Shown here: in pieces, positions 26,640 through 39,100 of the stretch | Position numbering within the stretch: the first letter of the stretch is position 1 | Layout: every line of letters begins with the position of its first letter | Assembly (NCBI GenBank): GCA_020226215.1 | Contig: CM035232.1 | Span: 65,630,184-65,694,183, forward strand | Source of the DNA: Sindora glabra | Lineage: Eukaryota > Streptophyta > Magnoliopsida > Fabales > Fabaceae | Direction: 5' to 3' | Length of the DNA: 64,000 bases | Made by a program: the position numbers and the translations under genes | Notes under the pieces: generated by a model | Databases searched by the model: none | Told to the model about the DNA's origin: nothing | What the model saw: the letters and a program-made list of their open reading frames with translations, nothing else

Positions 26640-29160
26640 AATCTTTCCTTTCTTATGAATTCATATCCAATCTCCCAATTCAAAGACTACTTTCTTCTGG
26701 CCTTTGTTAGCTTATTTGACATATTATTCCATCTTTTTCTTAATATTTGATTTAACTTGCTCATGTAACTTGTGAATCACATTCGCTTTCCTGTTCTCAT
26801 TTAAACTTGACCTCTCATCAATAGGCAAAAGCATCAAATCTAAAAGAAATTAAAGGATTAAAACCATAAATAATTTCAAAAGGGTAGAAATTAATAGTGA
26901 AGTTCAACATGAGGCAAGAATTTCTCCTAACTCATTAATTTTTTTTGAATTAAGGAGTATAATAAAGTCTTAATATTCTATTTATTACCTTAATTTGTTT
27001 ATTGATTTAAGGATAAGTTATTGAGAAAAGCAAATTTATCCCTAACTTAGCCTATAAGATCTTCCAAAAATAACTTAAAAATTTAATATCTCTATCTAAT
27101 ACAATGCTCCTTAGCACTTCATACAATCTCATAACTTCCTTAAAGATAAGATTTACTATGTTACGTAATCTATCTTATGATAACATACAAAATAAGTTAT
27201 CTTTGAAAACTTGTTAATAATAACAAATATAGAATCATTTCTATTCTTTGTCCTTAGTAAATCTAGTACAATATTTATAGAAATGTTAGTTCAAGGATCA
27301 CTAGGAATAGGAAGTAGACTATAAAGATCATGAAGTAAAACTTTAAATTTATCTTTTTGGCATGTGATATAATTAGAATAATATTTTGCTATATAATACT
27401 TCATGTTAGGCCAAAGAAATGCTCATTTAATATGTTTAGAGTTTTTCTAATCCTAAAATACCCCATAAGACTTTTAGTATAGGCCTTTTTCACAAGTTAT
27501 TCCCAAAGAGATCCTTTAAGCACACATAATTTACTCCTTTTAAATAAGAAACCATCATGCCTATAAAATTTCTAAAGGCATTTCTTTTCACATGATTCAA
27601 AAATAATGATAAAATCAAGATCATTCCCATATAAATCTTTAATATGTTCAAAACTTAACAACTTGAATTATAAAGTAGAAATAAGAAGATATCTTTTTGA
27701 TGATGCATTGGTAGCTACATAATCTTTACTTGCTTGTATTGTATGACATATGGGAATGTTTCAATGAATTTAATCCACCATGCATGCCTCTTATTTAGCT
27801 TTCCTTAGTTCTTTAAATGTTTCAAGGATTCATGACCCATATGAATCACGAATTCCTTTAGCTATAAATAATGTTACCAAATCTTTAAAGTACAAACAAA
27901 AACATAAAACTTTTTATGATAGGTGGGATAATTAAAAATCACTTCACTTAGCTTTTCACTAAAGAAAGCATTAGGCTTCTTTTCCTATAATAAAATAGCT
28001 CCAATACATATACTTGAAGCATCACATTCAACTTCAAATATTTAAAAAAAAATTGGAAGAGTAAGTAAAAGGGCTAAACTCAATCTATCTTTTAATAAAT
28101 CAAATACATTTTCTTTCTCTCCTCCCCAATGAAACTTAACATTCCTTTTAACTAATTCATTTAAAGGGATAGCTATAGTACTAAAATCTTTCATAAACCT
28201 CTTATAGAAGTAGCTAACTAATGAAAACTTCTCACCTCATTTGCACTCTTAAGGGTAGACTAGTCTTTAATTGCTTTCACTTTTTCTTAGTCCATTCTAG
28301 TTCCCTTACTACTAATAACATAACCTAAAAAAACAATTTTGTCTAAATAAAATGAACATTTTTCTATGATTGCATTCAATTTTCATCTTTTGAAACTTGT
28401 AAAATACATTTCAAATGCAAAACATGCTCATATATACTCTTGCTTTATATAAAGATATCATCAAAATAAATAACTAAAAAATTTTAAATGAAAGAGCATA
28501 AAACATGGTTCATCAACCTTAAAAAGTTATTGGTGTATTAGACAAATTGAAAGACATTATAAGCCACTCATATAAACCATATTTTGTTTTAAAAGATGTT
28601 TTTCATTCATCACCCTCTTTCATCCTTATTTGATAGTATCCTTGTTTTAAATTAATTTATGAAAAGACATAAGACCTATGCAATTTATCAAGTATATCTT
28701 CAAGTATAGGAATAAGATGTCTATACTTTATTGTGATTTTATTGATTGGTTAACAATCAACACATATTCTCCAAGATCCATCCTTTTTTAGCACTAATAA
28801 AATCGATATTGCAAATAGGCCCATGCTTTCCTTTATATATCATTTTGACATGATGTCCTCCCCTTGCCTTTGAATCTTTTTTGCTTTTTTTGAGTTAATC
28901 CTATATATGGGGTTGTTTGGAATAGAATCTCCCTAAATAAGGTCAATTAATGCTTAATACCCCTCTTAGGCAATAAATCTTTTAGAACTTCATTTAGAAA
29001 TACATGTTTAAATTCTTGCAATACAAATTTTATAGCTCTTGACAAAATAAAGCTTTCATGGTTAGTATTAGAATAAGCTTCGTTGTATAGGAGTATAAAC
29101 ATAGGCCTAGATGCAATGTAGGCACTCTTCACTTTTATATATACATTTAAATCCACCCAT
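26640..29160 (-). pseudogene. pol of the gypsy element: reverse transcriptase, RNase H, integrase
   Basis: Read from right to left. 29290-29160: K/E-rich linker. 29156-28947: LLYNEAYSNTNHESF and LQEFKHVFLNEVLKDLLPKR, the region before reverse transcriptase. 28940-28200: reverse transcriptase (SILLVLKKDGSWRICVDC, KYRHLIPILEDILDKLH, YYQIRMKEGDE, KTKYGLYEWLIMSF); the YFDD motif has decayed. 28060-27670: RNase H (NYPTYHKKFYVFVCTLKIW, FVIHMGHESLKHLK, KLNKRHAWWIKFIETFPYVI). 27600-26880: integrase (GFLFKRSKLCVLKGSL near 27560-27600, DSIFVIVNKFSKITYF near 27250). 26800-26640: integrase C-terminus (HKLHEQVKSNIKKKME, ANKGQKKVVFELGDWI). Many stops make it inactive. The linker and C-terminus resemble the large plant gypsy families; a chromodomain was not confirmed. 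Confidence 0.85.
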
Positions 29161-29819
29161 TTGTTTTGAGTTCTCTTCTTTTACATTTTTCTCTTTTTTT
29201 TCACTTATACTTTTCTTCTTTTTATCACTTTCAATTTTTTTCATACTTTTTTCTCATTTTTTTCTTTCTTTTTATGTAATCTCATTTAATCCTTATATAT
29301 TAGTTTTGGGGTCAAAAACTTAAGATTTATTTTACTTCATCTTTTGTAAATTGATGCCTATCAAGGACACCATCAAAAGTAACCTTTCTATCAAATTACT
29401 AAGGTTTACCTGGTAAGAGATGACAAGCATGCATAGGGACAACATTACAAAGTATTTTATCATGATATTTCCTAATGGAAAAGGACACTATCACTTTCTT
29501 GGTCACCTTATCTTTCTATTATCATTCATCCATTATAATTTATTTGGAGTGGGATGTTATAAAATAGGTAAATTTAACTTCTTTACTAAAATAATACTTA
29601 TTACATTTGTACAACTATCACTATCTATGATGACATTGCATATTTTACCTTTGATGTTGCACTTAATATGGAAAATATTTTCTTTTTGCTCCTCTCTTTC
29701 CTTTTTTGCCTACATATTTAATGTTATTTTAATTACTAGGGTATCTCTATCAAATGAGTTTTCACTTTCCTTACTAGAAGATGTTATGGTTATTTTTTTT
29801 CTTTATCATTAGTGGATTT

Positions 29820-30870
29820 ATAGTTTCCATCTTTCAAGATCGTAACCTCTTGTTAGGATATTCACTAGCAATGTGACCTCTCCTAAGGTGTTTAAAGTGT
29901 TTAATGTTGGAATGTCTTTAAGGTTCTTTAACTCTTTCTTTTCCTTTGAGGTCTTCACCCTTTGAGTTAGAAGAAGAATCTTTGTTATACTTTTTTTTTT
30001 ATCTTTCTTCTTGTCATTCTTTTTGTCCTATGACTTTCACGAGGAACTTAAATAGAACCCATGTTTAGTAGAACTCTTCCTCTTGAATTTCCTTTTCACC
30101 TTTGTAGCTATATGCACTATGTCCTCCATCTTTTCATAGTCTCGTAATTCAACCACTAGCAATTTCCCTATTCAAGCTATAAAGAAATCTAACTATAGTT
30201 ATCTCTTTGTCTTCTTTAACATTAGCTTTTGACATGAAAAGCTCTATCTCTTTATGGAATTCTTTAACATTCTTGGAACCTTGTGTAAGGCTTTGCAATT
30301 TTTGGCATATATCACTATGGTAGTAACTAGGAATGAACCTTTTCCTTGTAATAAATTTCAAATCTTCCCAAGTATGAATAGGTCTTTCTTTATTTTTACA
30401 GATATTTTTCATGAATTAATCCTATTAAATAACATCATATTTAGAGAATTTAATAACCATAAGTTTTATCTTTTCCTCTTCCAAATAGTTATAGTAGTCA
30501 AAGACCAACTCAATCTTTTTTCTTATTTTAAGTAGGCATCTGGATCATTTTTCCTTTAGAATGAAAGGATCTTCATTTTAATATTGTCAAGTTTATTATC
30601 CATTTCTTCCTTCCTTCACCTATCTTTTCCTTTCCTATCATCTTCTTTTCTTTCTTCCCTTCTTTCACTTCTTCTTCTCACAATTCTATTAGATGAATTT
30701 AAACTTTTATTACCTTCATTATTACTATTTACTCCTTTTTTATCATGTTATCTATCATTTTATCTCCTCTCTCTTCTTTTTCTCCTTTCTCATTCCATTC
30801 TTCCAATCTTTTCATCAATCCTTTCAATTTATTTTTACATAGTTATCCTCAATTGTGCTTGAATCATTCT
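29820..30870 (-). pseudogene. gag of the gypsy element (capsid region and zinc knuckle)
   Basis: Gag packages the element RNA. The clearest piece, 30412-30149, reads IHTWEDLKFITRKRFIPSYY, then LQSLTQGSKNVKEFHKEIE and RFLYSLNREIA. This is the retrotransposon gag domain, collinear with plant gypsy gag proteins (TWEDMKxxMRxRFVPxxY ... LxxLTQGxxSVEEYxxE). Further on, near 29830-29890, a decayed CCHC zinc knuckle reads HLRRGHIASEYPNK. The stretch 30580-30860 is pyrimidine-rich on the plus strand and so would encode Arg/Lys/Glu-rich protein upstream of the capsid domain. Stops break the frame at several points. Confidence 0.8.
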
Positions 30871-32284
30871 CATTATGTCACTATTATTCACATTACTTCT
30901 TAACATCTTTATAAAGCTTCTTCCCTACAATTAATATGACTTTATAAGAGCATACTCCTCACTTGAGTTTTAAGATACTCCACTTATGTTTGCACATTAA
31001 GTAAGATTTTTCCCTCAAATGATCTTACACACTCTTGCCTTTTACCACTCTTATCTTTCCTTTTTGGTAGTTCTTTAGGAATTAGGTGATAGTATCAACA
31101 AGATTCAACAAATATAACAAACAATTTCACTTAACAAAGAACTTAACAATTAAAGGATTAATAGACACGCTTGGAATTCAAGAAAGGAAAACACAAAGAA
31201 AAAACAAAGATACACAAAAGACAATGAAGAAACATGATTAAGAACTAAGAGATTGTTGGACAATAGAAAACTATGATGTATGAAAAAAAGTAATGAAAAG
31301 TTTATTTCAAAATGAGAGGTTCAAAAATGAATTAAAGCATACAAAGATTAAATAATGCACACAATTAAGTGATTAACTTTTTTAACAAATAACCTTCCCT
31401 CTTGGGATCTTTCTTTCTTTTCTTTGTTTTTCTTTCACTTTGATTTTTTTTGCTTTTTTAAGTTTTCACTTTTGATCTTGCTTTTCTTTTCTTTCCTTTT
31501 CTTATTTTTGAATCACTTTTTTTTTATTTTTCTTCGATTGATACCCTAAAAAATTGTATAACACCTTTGGTGTTAAGTGAAATAGGGTAATTTAAAAGTA
31601 AATATCATGATTACAAAAGAGTACATAATACTATACTTCAGTAGAACAACTTGAAGTGGCTTTTGCCTTATAATACTTGGTATTAGACTTGAGTACTGAA
31701 TAATTTGTCTAGATTATTTAAGTACTAGATTTGGGTACCATGAAGTTTAGGTGCTCTCTACCTTCAATACTCAATTATTGTACTTAGGTACTATGAGATT
31801 TTGTGCAATATTTGACTACGGTACTCGGGTTCTTGCTTCTAAACTTTAGATTTTGAACTTTTTATAAATAATTTTAATAAAAGCTTTCAAACTAATTAAT
31901 TTCCAATGAAAGTTAATAGATTCAAATGCAAATTTGCATAAATTTAAGACGTTAAAAATAAAGGAACAATAATGGATTCAAAGATTAAAACAAGAACAAG
32001 TTAAAAAAATGAAATCAAATTACAAATTGGACTTATATTGATGAATTTAGCATAATTATGTAGAAATAACAATAGAGGAACACAATTTGATGAACAACAA
32101 GGATTTAAGCTTAGATTTAAACATAAATTCAATAAGGAATAGCACGATGAGCAAAAGGATAACAAAACCAAAATAGAACAATGGTAAAAATAGCATTAAA
32201 TTGGATAAAAAAAATCAAATGCAAAGAAATCAAACAAAAAAGCTAAGAAATGCATAACACAATTTGAAAATTTTAGAAACAATT

Positions 32285-32296
32285 GCTCTAATACCA
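32285..32296 (-). promoter_or_regulatory. Primer-binding site for reverse transcription (initiator Met-tRNA type)
   Basis: Minus strand reads TGGTATTAGAGC, two bases inside the 5' LTR. The usual plant site is TGGTATCAGAGC, complementary to the 3' end of initiator methionine tRNA. The single difference is a C-to-T change. Confidence 0.8.
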
Positions 32297-32298
32297 AA

Positions 32299-33090
32299 TA
32301 ATGTGAATTTCTAGGCTTAGATCATCTTAAATCTCATAATCAAATCAAAAAAGAAGGATAATCACATTATGCTTTAGAAAAGAGGAAGAACAAAAGCAAT
32401 TAGTGAAATATGATCATGCCATAAAGGATACTAATTCTTTGATAAGTGAAATTTGATACCATAAGAGTTAAATCAATTTTGATGAATATAAAGTTCTTAC
32501 TAGAACCATTTCTTAAAATTTTTTCAAATTTACAAATGCCAAAATTTGTAACCATGAGGAATAACCCTCTTCAAATAGTTTCTTAAAGTCAAAAGTTAAC
32601 CAAATTAATTGAGCTCTAATTAGACTAATTAGGCCTAATTTAAAAAGCTAATTAAACCAATATTAATTTTTCAAAATAAAATTTAAAATAATGAGTTAAA
32701 CTAATGTAAAGCATAACAATATCTTAGGTAATAAGAAACAATGGATAATAAGCACTTGGGTATGCATCATATTTAAGGTACTCGAGTACACTACTTGAGT
32801 ATGAAGTAGAAATCTACTAGTACTTGAGTACTATATTTGAGTATTTGAATACAAAATGGAATCTAGAGCTTAGTACTTAAGTAGTATATTGGAGTACTCA
32901 TATGGAATCAATTAAAGCAAAAATACACATCACCTAAGTTCCTTCAAGCTCTTTTACTTTCGCTTTTTCTTGCATCTAAACTCTGTCTACAAGTGCTTAT
33001 AGTCCCTCTTTAATCTTCTTAACTTTAGCTCTTCTAATTAGACCTTCTAATAAATATGTAAGCTTTTCTTGGCTCTTGGAATTCACATTA
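32299..33090 (-). repeat. 5' LTR of the gypsy element (right side)
   Basis: Starts TAATGTGAATTTC and ends AATTCACATTA on the plus strand. Same length as the left copy (792 bp). Both contain repeated words of the form GGTACTYGAGTACA / TACTTGAGTA, an internal short-repeat pattern. Confidence 0.88.
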
Positions 33091-33095
33091 AGGCA

Positions 33096-36000
33096 TAATA
33101 CTATTAATCCTCAGGAAGACTTAAGAATAAAAAGAAATGTTACTTATAGAGCATTATAGGTAGAGAGATAAAGTAAAAAAAAGAGAAATAAGAACCTTAA
33201 AAGCTTCATAAAAAAGTTTCATTAATGTTTATTAATAATGTAGGGAAAAATTAAGGTCAATGTCTAGTGAACTTAAATACCTTTAAGAATAACATACAAT
33301 TATTACAACCTAACCTCAGTCATGATTGGCATGGAATTCTTGATTTGGTTTTCACCAACCTATCCTAACTCATTCCTTTAAACTCCTTGGCATGTACTTA
33401 AATATATAGTTACAGAAAACATTCTTCATTAAAGGTGAAAGTAGGACATTTCATATATCAAAAGAATTTGCATACAAGATGAAGTTGGGTTTATTTATAG
33501 GCTTTTCAAGATAAGGATAAGTTAACTTAACTAACTTACAAAATATAGCTTATGTGTCCTCTAACATTTTTCCAATACAAAATAAGGAACTAAAACATTA
33601 AGCTAACAAAATATCTTGTGCCACCAAACTAACTTATAAAGCTTCTAGTAACCCTAACTTTAAGGAGCTAGTGTTGGGAACTTGGCTTGCAAATTTGCAG
33701 ATGGAAACATGAAAAGTAAGTTCAAGCTTAGTGAGTAAAGCATCCTAATATAAATAAAATAAGATGTAAAGATGTAAAATAATCTTTATTGATTAAAATT
33801 TACTTTCCTTGTTTTTGTAAGTTACTTTAATATCTTAAATTTAACAATATTGATCTTTATATTCCATAAATAGTAAATAAGGCTCACAAGATTTCACAAT
33901 CCAATTCATTGCATTAGCATCATCAATTTATTAAATAATCATATTATATGCATATGTAAACAATTCTCCTATTCTAACAATGATTAAACCTTCTGGCATC
34001 TCTCAAGTTATCCTTATTCTTTTTCAAACTCTAGACTTTTCCTTCCAAGATTTGCCTTATCCTTTCATAAAAGTTACCAATTTATTAGATCTTATTTCTC
34101 ACATTTCCTCCAATCACATTCTTTTTTCTTAATATAATAATATTAGTCTATCTTATTCAATGTTATCTTTTCATAAGATATGGAATAATTATATTAATTT
34201 TTATTGTCATTATATCCTTCATAATGAATAAATTACTTTTTTTAATTCCTAATATTTTTGTATTACTTAATTTCTTTTACTTATATGCTTAAACATGTAT
34301 AATTTATCATATAGGCTTGTCCTCATCTCAATCATTCATATAGAAATTCATTTTTCTTCAGACAAAGGCTATAATTAACTATATACTTGACTAATGTCGG
34401 CCCAAGAGCTATTTCTTTAGGTTTACTATGTACTTGACTATGGTCATTAATCATCTAGTTATAGTCAATTATGTAAGTAACTATAGGCTTGTTGATAGGC
34501 AAGCTATAGTTGACTATAGACTTCAAAAGGCAAAATTCTTAGTTCAATAGTTAACTATACACTTAACTATGGCCTTTCAAAGAGCAAGTTTTCCAGCATA
34601 GTTAAGTGTCACTCTCCAAAGGCTAAACTATTCTTTAGTAATTCACTATGGGCTTCTCGAAAGTAGCTTTTTAAGCTATAGTCAACCACTGCTCGAATTT
34701 CTAAAAATTTCAACTTCAAATATGTTGTTTATACTACCATTAATACACTTTTATGCATTTATTTCTCACTAATAACTCATTTAATCAACCATTCATGCAT
34801 TTCACACTTTAGTTATAGAATTTATAACATTAAAATAACTTAATCATCATAAATCTTGACATGTATAATAAAATCACACAAAATTTAAGATATACTTAAA
34901 TCATTCATTTCAATTAAATATTACAATATAGATTAAGATGATTACTCACTTGGTATGGAGGAGTTATAAGGAAACTAAAGTTAATAATGAATGATTCTTA
35001 ATCAATTAAAATAATAAAATTTGAAGTTAGGGTTTATTTTCTTTCTTTCTAAGATTATTACTTGAATTTCTTCAAATCCAAAAAGAAAATTAAAGAGAAA
35101 CTTAGCATAGAAGAAGATTTTGATGCTTTTACCTTGATCATATGAAGAAATTGATAAGCAGCAAGGCTTTCCTTGTTTAATTGATGAATCAAGGGAGGAA
35201 AGAGAAAAGGAAGATGAGTTAGGGAAGAGTTAGGGGTTTGAGACAATAAGAAAGAAGAAATGAGATTGATGTCTTAAAGAATTAAGATAGTGGCATTTTG
35301 GAATTATTTAAAAACTTTTATGTACTTACATATTTACTTTAAAACATTTATAATCTTTTTATTCTATTGTATTTTCTTAACTTATTTAACTTTATTTTCC
35401 TTTTTTTTAATCTTTCCTAAGTTTACTAGTTACAATTTATCCATTCTCACTTAGTTTTCCACATTGTTATTGGTAAAATTATTTCAATAATTTCTTTCAT
35501 GATAAAAACTTTAAAATTTTAAGGAAGATGTAACAACAAATGTGTAATTAATTATAAGGAGATCATGATTTGAAATTATGAACTTTTAAACAAGAAATTA
35601 ATTATTTGGAAAACATGACATGATTAATAATTAAGGAATCCATAACTTAAAAAGGAACAATTAGACGTTACCAAATATGGTAAATAAGTATCAGAAAAGA
35701 GTAGATGATTTGAACTAAAAAAATATGAATTGGAAGTATTGGATAAAATAGATCAATGCTATGATAAATGAAAATAAGTTAGTAAGATAAACAAATGATG
35801 CCAAGAGTAAGATACAAGGTATGTAATACTAGGTTAGTGAATATGTAAAGAAATTAAGAATGATGGCACAAAAGTCTTGTGTAATGATAGGAAAAATAGA
35901 GTAACTCAATTATAAATCATTCTCTCTCACCAAAATTATCATAAGCTAGGTAGAAGGTTTGCATGAAGAAGCTATGCAACATTGAGAGTATATTGCCTAG

Positions 36001-36122
36001 TTTGATTCATTATTAGATAATTCATAACACTTTTTACATTATTAAATTATTCATAACTCCTTTTAGATTAAATTAAGAGGATTACTTTTGTTTAATAGAA
36101 CATTGATATGTTATTCTAACAT
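33096..36122. repeat. Unassigned repeat-rich DNA, partly LTR-like on the minus strand
   Basis: No gene seen. At 34380-34690 the words GACTATAG, GACTATGG, AACTATGG and ATAGTTAA recur many times in both orientations, at intervals of 10-40 bases. At about 35050-35260 the minus strand is pyrimidine-rich, like the leader of a plant LTR. Boundaries were not found. Confidence 0.3.
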
Positions 36123-36127
36123 CTTTT

Positions 36128-39100
36128 TCGTAATACCCTAATAGAGCAAAAAAAATTAAGAAAAAATTTTCAATAAAAAAATCACCCTAATAAAAACTTG
36201 GTAATATAATTGGGTAAAGTTTAGGTAAATAGTAAAGATAATATAAGGGGGTTCCCCTAACAAGAGTTTTTGTAGAAATTATATTAGATATTAATATAGG
36301 TTAAAATATTATAAAAAGCCCAATATTTAGTTTAGGAAAAATTATACAAAGGCCCATAGGAAATTAGAGGCTTGAGTAGCACAAAATTAGCTCGAATAGT
36401 GTAAAAATTTAGAGATTGGGCTTAAAATTGAAATAAAAGATTTTAGCTTGCTTGGACTAATTTAGCCCAACTTTTTTAGGTTCAAATATGATTTTTGAAA
36501 TCAGAAAATTCAAGCTTAAGCAAGGCCTATTCTTACAAGATAAGCTTATGGCATTTTGGTAAAAAGTTGAAAAATTAAGAGTATTTATTAGCAGACATTT
36601 TTAGGCATTTTATTTAGCTAAATTTTAATAGACTTGAGATGAAAATCTTCTAATTTTAGGCCAAAAAAATCATGCCCTATATGCTAAAATTATTAGTAAA
36701 ATTTTATAAAAAAATAAAAAATAAAATAGGAAGCTTATAATGGAAGCCTTGGAAATTAAGGTTTTACATAAAGCCTTCTTGGGTCGTATTTTTTGCACAT
36801 TTTTTCCCTCTTCCTAGCCTAACCATGAGCTCTCCAAGGGAGTTTTATTAAGCTTTTCAATATTTTAGCTTTTTGAAAAGGTTTCATCAAATTTTAGTTA
36901 GGCAACCTAGGTTCTTTTCTATCTCCTTCAAGTTTAGATGTTAATTTCATCTTCAAGACTTCTAAAAATTTGATTTGTTGTATGGAGGTCATTTTTTGTT
37001 GTTCTAAGTAGTCTTTAAGAAATTAAAGACTTAAGAAGTTGAGGTGAAAAGCAACTATCCCTTATTCTATTGAGTTTTTCATGAAAGATGAAGAGATTTG
37101 ATGACATTTGCCATTATAAAAGTAAATTGAGTTATGATGCTGAATGGTTTGATTTTAAGTAGGAGATGATTTATTAAGTTTTTCCTTAAGAAATGATTAT
37201 AGGAAAATTGTAGAAATAAGATTTTGTTAAGAAAGTTTAAAGCTTTCACTTTAGAATTTAGGGTTAGAAATTGTTTAAATTTTAAATTTTGGTATAATCA
37301 TGTTACAAATAGTGTTAGGATAGGGATGGAAAAATTTAAGAATTTTTAGTTATGAAAAGTACAATTGAATGAACTTTGGTTAAATATCTTAAAACAAAAT
37401 TCTAAATTCTATATGTTAATATTTGGTGCTAGTTGTGCCATAAGTTTATTAAGAAAAATTAAGGTAATTGATATTTTTTTATTGTTAAATATTAGTAACC
37501 TTTCATAGAAATTTGATGGCAATTGGATTTAATTTGAATGCCTAGAAGGCCTCTTTTCTACAATAACGCTAAAACTACCTAAAATTGGTAATTCTTAATT
37601 TTTAGTTCTATATGAACAATGCCAACATGTTAATTTTGAGAAATAATTAAAGTTTTCTCGTTATTAACATATTAGGAATATTGTATCAAAATTTGGTAAC
37701 AATTGGAAGTGGTTTGAATATTAAAAAGGGGGTTTTTATTATGATTACTCTTATATCATCCTATTTGAATTTCTTCATTTTAGTATTGAGTGAATAGTAC
37801 CTGATGTGCATGTTGTAATATACCAAAATTAATTAAAACTAGTGTGTTGGAAATATAATGTTGTATAGTAGCACAACTATATCATACCCCTAATGATCTT
37901 TTTGATTTTATCTTTTTTAAATGATTTTCTAACAATATATACATAATAGTTGAGTTACTAATGCAATGAAAATAAGAATGCTATGTAAAAATAGAACCAA
38001 TATGTTGAATGTTATATGAGAGATTATGCAATAACATAATGCAGAATTAGGAGGGTGGTTACACAAAATTAAAATGATAACAATGAAATAAACAAGTACA
38101 AAATAGAAGTAAAATAGTAAGTAAACTGAAAGAATTCAATATACAAAATCTAGCCGATTCAAGGATATGATAACTTTTAATGTGGATTAATCCTAGATCA
38201 CAAATTATTTGATTGTTCTAATTAATTTTTTAACCTTGGATTACCTAGAACCTTTGCTATAATCTAAAAATCCTACGCTAGACAACTACCTAGAGTTTGG
38301 TCAATTAAGATTAGTAGATGAATTAAGTAACTGGCATAACCTTGAAACTAAATCAAAATTGACTTAAAGATAAAATTTAGTTAAATTAGGAAATTAAATT
38401 AGATACCACTAAAGTAATCCCCTAACCCTCTACCCTAACATGTAAAACCATGATTAACCAATCATAATTTCATCTTCAAATAATAAAAGAATAGAGATTA
38501 CAAGATTGAGTACAATTATACCAAATTAGCACTTAACATAAACAATCTCAAAAATTTAACATAAACAATTAGAGAAAGAGGAAAATTAATAGGAGAAAAT
38601 CAACATTATTAGTCAAGATCTCACAATCCTTGAATCAATTAAGAGTCTTTAGCCTTCCATGGCTTGAAAATAAGAAAACAAGAAAAGAAAGAAAAATTCT
38701 ACTATTGAGTCTGTGTCAAAAGTCTTAAGTCTAATGAGTCTTTCCCCTATTTACTTGATCTAATTAAGATAGAAACCTATTGGGCTAGGATTGTATGACT
38801 CTTAGGATTATAATAATAAGGTCATTCTAATTTTAAGAAGTCCAAACCTATTTGATACAAGTTAATTAAATCCATCAGATAAAGCAGTAAATTCTTATAG
38901 GTCTAACTTTTAATAAGATTTTAACCACAAAATTAGCATAATTTGGAAAACCTATAAACATTAAACTTGTAAGCCTATGTCTTTGAGAATTTGAGTTCTA
39001 ATTTCAGGTTAATCAGACTACTATAACTCCAGATATGACCCAAAAACAAAGGTAGGTTTAGTTGGGATAAAGACATGACCTTAATTTCTCAGCCACATAT

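Larger units (their letters stand above)
25651..33090 (-). mobile_element. Complete but inactive Ty3/gypsy LTR retrotransposon
   Basis: Two LTRs of 792 bp each flank a body with gag and pol on the minus strand. The five bases outside the left LTR (25646-25650) and the right LTR (33091-33095) are both AGGCA, the duplication expected from integration. A primer-binding site for initiator Met-tRNA lies 2 bases inside the right (5') LTR and a purine-rich tract lies next to the left (3') LTR. The domain order gag, reverse transcriptase, RNase H, integrase is that of Ty3/gypsy elements. Every frame has stops, and the LTRs differ at roughly one base in five over the stretch I compared by eye, so it is old and cannot move by itself. 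Confidence 0.9.

Noticed and set aside
29111..29323. Phe/Ser-rich open frame on the plus strand
   Set aside because: It is antisense to the K/E-rich pol linker of the gypsy element; its composition comes from a pyrimidine tract.
29420..29812. 130-residue hydrophobic open frame on the plus strand
   Set aside because: It lies antisense within the gypsy body, between gag and reverse transcriptase, with no recognisable motif.
30584..30862. Leu/Ser-rich open frame on the plus strand
   Set aside because: It is the complement of a purine-rich gag stretch and is low complexity.
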